This document shows positions 6,893-10,933 of a DNA stretch of 10,933 nucleotides, piece after piece (position 1 is the first letter of the stretch; every line of letters starts with the position of its first letter). Below the pieces are notes generated by a model, which searched no databases, was not told the DNA's origin, and worked only from the letters and a program-made list of their open reading frames with translations. The stretch covers positions 1 through 10,933 of the forward strand of contig JADJNA010000015.1 of NCBI GenBank assembly GCA_016709305.1. Reading direction: 5' to 3'. Both the position numbers and the translations under genes were made by a program. The DNA is from Candidatus Villigracilis saccharophilus. Lineage in GTDB: Bacteria; Chloroflexota; Anaerolineae; Anaerolineales; Villigracilaceae.

Positions 6893-7280
6893 TACACGCC
6901 TGCCTTTTCGTCCACTTCAAAGATGCCAAAGGTGTTGCCTTCGGTGTCGATGAAGTATCCCTGCCAGCATCTGCCAGGGACAGGGAATTTTCCAGAGCAA
7001 CCTGTCCGCCGCTCTTCATGATCTTCTCGGCGATCTCATCAAAGTTTTCCAACTTCCAACGAGCAGACGAAGGCATTCGTCCCATGCTCGGGCGGCGGAG
7101 TTTTCGCAGGACGTTGTAACAAGCCGCCGCGAGACCCGCCCGTTTCAATATCCCAATATTCGATGGGAAGATTGGGCTGAAGGTTGAACTTCCAATCAAA
7201 GACCTTTCTATAAAAAACTAACGGCTCGCTTCACATCGTCAGCTTGTATTTCAAAGAAGATATATCCGTGGGTTATACAT
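6892..7280 (-). pseudogene. VOC (glyoxalase/bleomycin resistance-like) family protein, frameshifted
   Basis: This is a small cytoplasmic VOC-fold protein. Members include glyoxalases, drug-sequestering proteins and many uncharacterised ones. The readable order is MYNPRIY, FEIQADDVKRAVSFYRKVFD, WKFNLQPNLPIEYWDIETGG, SRGGLLQRPAKTPPPEHG, ENFDEIAEKIMKSGGQVALE, then GRCWQGYFIDTEGNTFGIFE ending DEKAGV. This is a complete single VOC domain of about 128 residues. Frames change near 7265, 7212 (a T run one base too long), 7055 and 6980. The ATG at 7280 follows GGAGAA and overlaps the end of the upstream DHFR-like gene by 8 bp, and the stop overlaps the next start (TAATG). The residues do not reveal the ligand. 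Confidence 0.85.
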
Positions 7281-7850
7281 TATTCTCCGAGCGAACAAGC
7301 TCGTAATGCTGATACACCACGCCCGTAGGCAGAGGCGCGGATTCGATCAACTTCAGGCGCAGGTATTTTCCATCCGGAAATAATTTCTTGCCGCCCAGCA
7401 CAAGCGGGTAAACATGCAAAAAGAATTCATCCACAAGATCGTTTTCGATGAGGGTGCATTAACACTGCTGCCATCCGAAAGAATGTTTTTGCGGGTTGGT
7501 TCTTGAGTTTGCGAACTTCTTCGACCACGTTGCCGCTGATGATGGTGGAATTGCTCCATGCCGCGAAGATTTCAACTATTGGAAACGACATATTTTTAAC
7601 ATTGCCAAAGGATTCTCTTCGGGCGGCATGGGTTCAAAGGCGTCGCCGTGAGTCTTCCAGGTTTGCGCCCGAGCAAAAGAGTATCGGCGGTTTCCATGGC
7701 TTGCAAAGAAGCGCATGCCGATGTCGTCGTGCCAAAAGGGAATGGTCCAGCCGCCGTGAGAGAAGCCGCCATCGGTATCTTCAACCACGCCGCCGGGGCT
7801 TGAATGACGCCGTCTAAAGAAATGAATTGATGTACGATCAGTTTTCGCAT
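7273..7850 (-). pseudogene. RibD C-terminal / dihydrofolate reductase-like protein (copy 1), frameshifted
   Basis: This is a reductase-like protein of the RibD-C/DHFR superfamily, expected to bind NADPH; the substrate is unknown. The start MRKLIVHQFISLDGVIQAPG is diagnostic, followed by VEDTDGGFSHGGWTIPFWHD, ADTLLLGRKTW, EVRKLKNQPAK, LIENDLVDEFFLHVYPLVLG and GKKLFPDGKYLRLKLIE, ending with VVYQHYELVRSENNV. Together these make about 190 residues, normal for this subgroup. Frames change near 7800, 7690, 7600, 7555 and 7460. The ATG at 7850 has a GGGAGAA ribosome site, 23 bp after the SRPBCC stop. Its last codons contain the start codon of the VOC gene. It is related to, but clearly diverged from, the second DHFR-like gene at 5938-6510. 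Confidence 0.85.
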
Positions 7851-7873
7851 GGTTTCTCCCTTTTTAGCTCAGA

Positions 7874-8354
7874 CTATATCTTTACCAATAAATCATCAAG
7901 GCGCTCGTAACCTTCTCGCACGCCTCTTTCCATTCCATTTGGATCATACCATCGCGGTCAGCTATAGACTGAAAGACCGAATGAATCGTAGCCTTTGTCC
8001 TGTTGGCCGGCAACTCTTCAAGAACCATGCAATCCAAAGAAACGTGTCCCGGGTATCCTTCGAACTCAAAGGTCTGGATCATGTTTTCAGGAGACATGGC
8101 ATGGATAAAATGCCATGAAAGCCATATTCATTTCCTTCTTTATCTTTGTGGGACATAACGATATTTTCCGCCACTGACAGGCTCAAAGTCTCGAGGATCA
8201 TTTCATATCCATGCGGACCCAGCCACTGCACGTATAACTTCGGGTCGATGTGCGCTTTGAAAACCAAATCGCGGAGCATCAAATTCGCGTGTGTGATAAA
8301 AAACTCCTGCTTGCCGGGCTCGGCAGTTACTGTTACTTTATTTTTCGAGGGCAT
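7874..8354 (-). pseudogene. SRPBCC / AHSA1-domain protein, frameshifted
   Basis: SRPBCC proteins have a deep hydrophobic ligand cavity (START/Bet v1-like fold), and AHSA1-type members are commonly encoded next to an ArsR regulator. The sequence reads MPSKNKVTVTAEPGKQEFFI, DLVFKAHIDPKLYVQWLGPH, MSHKDKEGNEYGFHG, then SPENMIQTFEFEGYPGHVSL and DGMIQMEWKEG, ending REGYERLDDLLVKI, with the AHSA1 W-GP motif near residue 45. The first frame change is at about 8105-8112. The second is near 7923, where GGG appears as GG; restoring it joins WKEGVREGYERLDDLL. About 160 residues is normal. The ATG at 8354 is one base after the arsR stop (TAACATG), with AAGGAG in the end of arsR, so translation is coupled. 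Confidence 0.87.
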
Positions 8355-8355
8355 G

Positions 8356-8673
8356 TTATTTCTCCTTTTTCATCTTTTCTAAAACGTCATCCAATCTACC
8401 AAATCGTCCTTCCCATAACTGGCGGTACTGCTCCAGCCAATCGTTCACTTCACTCAATTTATCAAACCGCGCTTCCACATACCGCTCGCGTCCCTGTGGA
8501 ATAACGACCACCAACCCACACTCTTTCAATATCTTGATATGCCGGGACACCGCCGGACGGCTGATGCGAAAATTCTCGGCGACACCGTTAAGGGTCAGCC
8601 TTTGTTGAGCCAGCAGACCCAAAATGGCTCTGCGGTTTGGGTCTGCAATTGCTTGAAAAACATCTCTTCTCAT
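8356..8673 (-). CDS. ArsR-family transcriptional regulator
   Basis: This is an intact 105-residue winged-helix repressor of the ArsR/SmtB superfamily. MRRDVFQAIADPNRRAILGL forms the first helices, RLTLNGVAENFRISRPAVSR the helix-turn-helix, and HIKILKECGLVVVIPQGRER the recognition helix end and wing. The C-terminal helix YRQLWEGRFGRLDDVLEKM is typical of the subgroup that partners SRPBCC genes. It lacks the Cys-rich metal site (ELCVCDL type) of true arsenic or metal sensors, so it probably answers an organic or other signal. I chose the ATG at 8673 because AGGTGA precedes it; a GTG two codons upstream has no ribosome site. It heads a seven-gene operon and has a palindrome just upstream, so it probably represses itself and the whole unit. 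Confidence 0.92.
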   Translation of the reverse strand: MRRDVFQAIADPNRRAILGLLAQQRLTLNGVAENFRISRPAVSRHIKILKECGLVVVIPQGRERYVEARFDKLSEVNDWLEQYRQLWEGRFGRLDDVLEKMKKEK

Positions 8674-8685
8674 ACTCACCTATGC

Positions 8686-8701
8686 GTAACTATTCAGTTA
8701 C
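8686..8701. promoter_or_regulatory. Perfect palindrome, probable ArsR operator
   Basis: GTAACT-ATTC-AGTTAC is a 6+6 inverted repeat with a 4-bp spacer. It lies just downstream of the expected transcription start and before the arsR ribosome site, where a bound repressor would block initiation. Binding by the adjacent ArsR is inferred. Confidence 0.7.
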
Positions 8702-8741
8702 TTATAGAAGCGATTTTAGAACAGATATTCTTATTTGTCAA
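8702..8741 (-). promoter_or_regulatory. Consensus sigma-70 promoter of the arsR operon
   Basis: On the minus strand a perfect -35 TTGACA (8736-8741) is followed after exactly 17 bp by -10 TAAAAT (8713-8718). The expected start of transcription is near 8704-8706, about 30 bases before the arsR ATG. Nothing comparable was seen inside the downstream genes, so it probably drives the whole operon. Confidence 0.75.
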
Positions 8742-8792
8742 GATGAAAATGGTCTGAATTATCGAATTTAGAACACCCCCTTCGGTTATGAA

Positions 8793-9598
8793 CTATCGCT
8801 TAAAACGTGGATACGATCCCAGCACGCGCAGCATCACCGCATACTCACCCAAATGATCGAGCGCACGCTGCACGGTTTCATCCTGCACGGAGCCGATCAG
8901 ATCAATATAAAAAAGATATTCCCACGGACTTCCCTGCAACGGACGCGATTCAATTTTCGCCAGATCAATATCACGCAAAGCAAAAACGGACATTGCCTTG
9001 AACAATGAACCGGGGACGTTTTTCAATGTGAATACGATGGAAGTCTTCGCATCATCCGTCGGAACAATTGATTCTCGTCCGACAGCGAGAAAGCGCGTAT
9101 AGTTTTCCGCGTTATCTTCGATACCCTCCTGAAAATTTGCATTCCGTACAATTCTGCCGCCCTCTTCGACGCAATAGCCGCCACATCCCGCGCACCTGAC
9201 TCTTGAGCATCTTCACACTGCCCGCCGTATCGTACCTGCTCTGCCTTGATCCCACATGACGCAAATACGCAGCGCACTGACCCAACGCCTGCGGATGGCT
9301 GATGGCCTTCTTAATATCTTCCATCTTCACACCGGATTGGTGATGAGGCAATGCCTGCACACGCAGGAAGTACTCCCCCACAATATGCAGGTCATGCCGC
9401 AGAGCAGATCATAATTTTGATGAATACTGCCCGCCAGAGAATTTTCAATGGGAGCCAGCGCCGCATCACTTTTACCCGACACAACCGCGTCGAACATCGC
9501 ATCGAAAATTCACATGGAACAGTTTCCACTTTTCCAAAATAATTGAATACTGCCTGCTCAGAATATGCTCGGGTTTCCCTGGAATGATATACTTTCAT
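8793..9598 (-). pseudogene. pheA: Prephenate dehydratase, frameshifted
   Basis: This enzyme converts prephenate to phenylpyruvate in phenylalanine synthesis. The readable order is AYSEQAVFNYFGKVETVPCE, SDAALAPIENSLAGSIHQNY, GEYFLRVQALPHHQSGVKME, ISHPQALGQCAAYLRHVG, YDTAGSVKMLKS, then the catalytic ENYTRF motif (Thr-Arg-Phe from 9090-9098) and the ACT domain KNVPGSLFKAMSVFALRDID. The ACT domain carries ESRP at 8940-8951, the phenylalanine-binding signature, so feedback inhibition is expected. About 270 residues is standard for the monofunctional enzyme. Frames change near 9575, 9509 (a T run one base short), 9395, 9235, 9185, 9140 and 9027. A GAGGAG ribosome site precedes the ATG at 9598, 56 bp after the aminotransferase stop. 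As a biosynthetic gene with every motif present, it is probably intact in the organism. Confidence 0.9.
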
Positions 9599-9654
9599 GA
9601 TTACTCCTCAAAATCTTGTCAAAATCGAAGGATCAAGGTTCGGAATACTTTTGA

Positions 9655-10852
9655 CTATTGTCGTTCCGCCCACTCCACGATCTTCCGAAACCCGCTTCGA
9701 CATCTTCATCTGACGCGGCGATCGTCATGCGGATGAAGCCTTCCTTCTTCACCAAAAGCGGAACCAGGGACGAGTCCCACACCGACTTCATCAGGATCTT
9801 TTCACACATTTCCACTGATGACATCTTCAAAGCACGCAGATCGAGGAAGAAATAGAAAGCACCTTGCGGAGGAATTACTTTAACTTTTTCACATTCCAGT
9901 TCATGCGAGAGACGCAGCACCAGTTCACGGCGGCGGGCATATCCAGCGCGCATCTCGGCAGTGACATCCTGCATGGCAGGGGTCAGTCAACGCGAAGGCG
10001 GCGGCTTTCGAATGAAGGGAGCTAGCCAGGTAATGGAGTTCTGTCCTGCCTTCAAGGCGTTCTCAATAATGTGTTGCGGGCGCAGCGAGGAACCCAACGC
10101 CAACCCGTCATCGCATACGATTTGGAAAGGCTGTTCACGATGAGCGTGCGCTCTTTCGCGCCCCAATTGCCACCGGCGATGTGGGCGCTCTTCCCATAAT
10201 ACAAAACTTCCATACACTTCATCGCTGACGATCCACAGGCTGTGTTCTTTCGCAAAATCTTGCAGCTTTTTGCAGATACCCGCGGGTAGGGTACGCCCGT
10301 CGGGTTGGATGGATAGTTCAGGACAATGACCTTGGGTTTTGGGAGTCAGCGCTTTCAGCCATGAGTCGAAGATGAGGGATAAATCCACGCTCCTTTTCGG
10401 CGGGGCAGGGACGCGGATCACCTTCCCGCAGCATGATGGCCATAGTGGGAATGAGTCGCCCATGGAAGGGTCTGGGAATCAATACATCATCACCCCAGGT
10501 TGAGAATGGATTGCATGGCGAGATAATAAGCGTGAATGCCGCCGTGCGTAATGAGGATTTCGGAGGCGGGTCGTGGTGATGCCTTCGTCGCGGATCAGCG
10601 TGCCTGTGCGACAGCCAGCTCGCAGGTCGGGGTAGCCGCATGAGGGACCGTAATGAGAGACTCCGCTTGGTATCGCTTTGAAAGCCGCATCGGCAATGGC
10701 GTGACAGTCCCAAAATCAGATCACCCACTTGCAGGCTGACGATATTTTTCCGTCCTTGGCTTTAAGCGTATGGGATGCGGGTCGGCCATGGCGACCGTAG
10801 CGGATTGGCGAATAAGGTCAAATTGTGTATTGATGCTTGCACATGGTCGCAT
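9655..10852 (-). pseudogene. Class I/II PLP-dependent aminotransferase (aspartate/aromatic type), frameshifted
   Basis: This is a fold-type I aminotransferase in the cytoplasm. Its position before prephenate dehydratase suggests amino transfer to phenylpyruvate or prephenate, though aspartate is possible. Readable parts are INTQFDLIRQSATVAMAD, SHYGPSCGYPDLRA, ILITHGGIHAYYLAMQSILN, the SNPTG motif (about 10293-10309), LWIVSDEVYGSF and NSLSKSYAMTGWR. The last holds the PLP lysine (codon 10121-10123). Near the C-terminus are KVIPPQGAFYFFLDLRALKM and GFIRMTIAASDEDVEAGF, then KIVEWAERQ. Length is about 395 residues, normal for the family. At least ten frame changes occur. The ATG at 10852 is the most likely start but has no clear ribosome site, and an indel may hide the true one at 10844. 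Confidence 0.87.
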
Positions 10853-10933
10853 CTTAGTGGAGATTGCTTCGCTTGAGAAGAGCAAAAAGCGCGGCTCGCA
10901 ATGACATGTGAATTAATGGGCGTGAGTGTATCA

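Noticed and set aside
7877..7884. TATCTTTA, identical to one arm of the MarR palindrome
   Set aside because: It is in the last codons of the SRPBCC gene, the second arm is missing, and an 8-base match can occur by chance.
9618..9655. Inverted repeat GTCAAAA ... TTTTGAC between the aminotransferase and pheA
   Set aside because: The arms are A/T-rich and 24 bases apart, with no GC-rich stem or trailing T run, so a terminator or attenuator cannot be supported.
10853..10933. Possible further gene or promoter upstream of the aminotransferase
   Set aside because: Only 81 bases are available, with no clear promoter boxes, start codon context or protein similarity.

Overview
This window looks like chromosomal DNA of an environmental bacterium, probably from the Chloroflexota (Anaerolineae type). 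That call rests on the flavour of the aspartate aminotransferase, prephenate dehydratase and small accessory proteins, on moderate GC, and on recall of family sequences; it is not a measured result. Most chromosomal genes carry one or more frameshifts. At several sites the break is a homopolymer one base too short or too long, so many genes listed as broken may be intact in the organism (long-read type errors). The IS transposase and the arsR gene are open throughout.

Layout. 1-1116 (minus): the N-terminal half of a UvrA-like ABC ATPase of the UvrA2/DrrC type, cut by the window edge and lacking an internal segment. 1117-1244: intergenic, nothing recognised. 1245-2571: a complete ISAs1-family insertion sequence with 19-bp inverted repeats and an 8-bp target duplication. 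2581-3248 (minus): a peptidase S51-like gene squeezed between that IS and a second, unrelated mobile element. 3267-4369: an IS200/IS605-type tnpB element with stem-loops at both ends. 4432-4899 (minus): a DUF1801 protein, divergent from a marR gene (4990-5472, plus) across a region with a perfect palindrome.

5481-8741 (minus) is the most coherent unit. A consensus promoter with a palindromic operator drives arsR, then an SRPBCC (AHSA1) protein, a RibD-C/DHFR-like reductase, a VOC/glyoxalase protein, a DUF1801 protein, a second RibD-C/DHFR-like reductase and a PhnB-like VOC protein. Four of the six junctions overlap or leave one base, and the DHFR-VOC pair occurs twice. This looks like a self-regulated operon of small ligand-binding and redox proteins. 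The substrate is unknown; it is the best candidate here for an undescribed system.

8793-10852 (minus): an aminotransferase gene followed by prephenate dehydratase, a short aromatic amino acid unit. No RNA genes, CRISPR arrays, origins or convincing terminators were found, and no gene-free stretch exceeds 300 bases.
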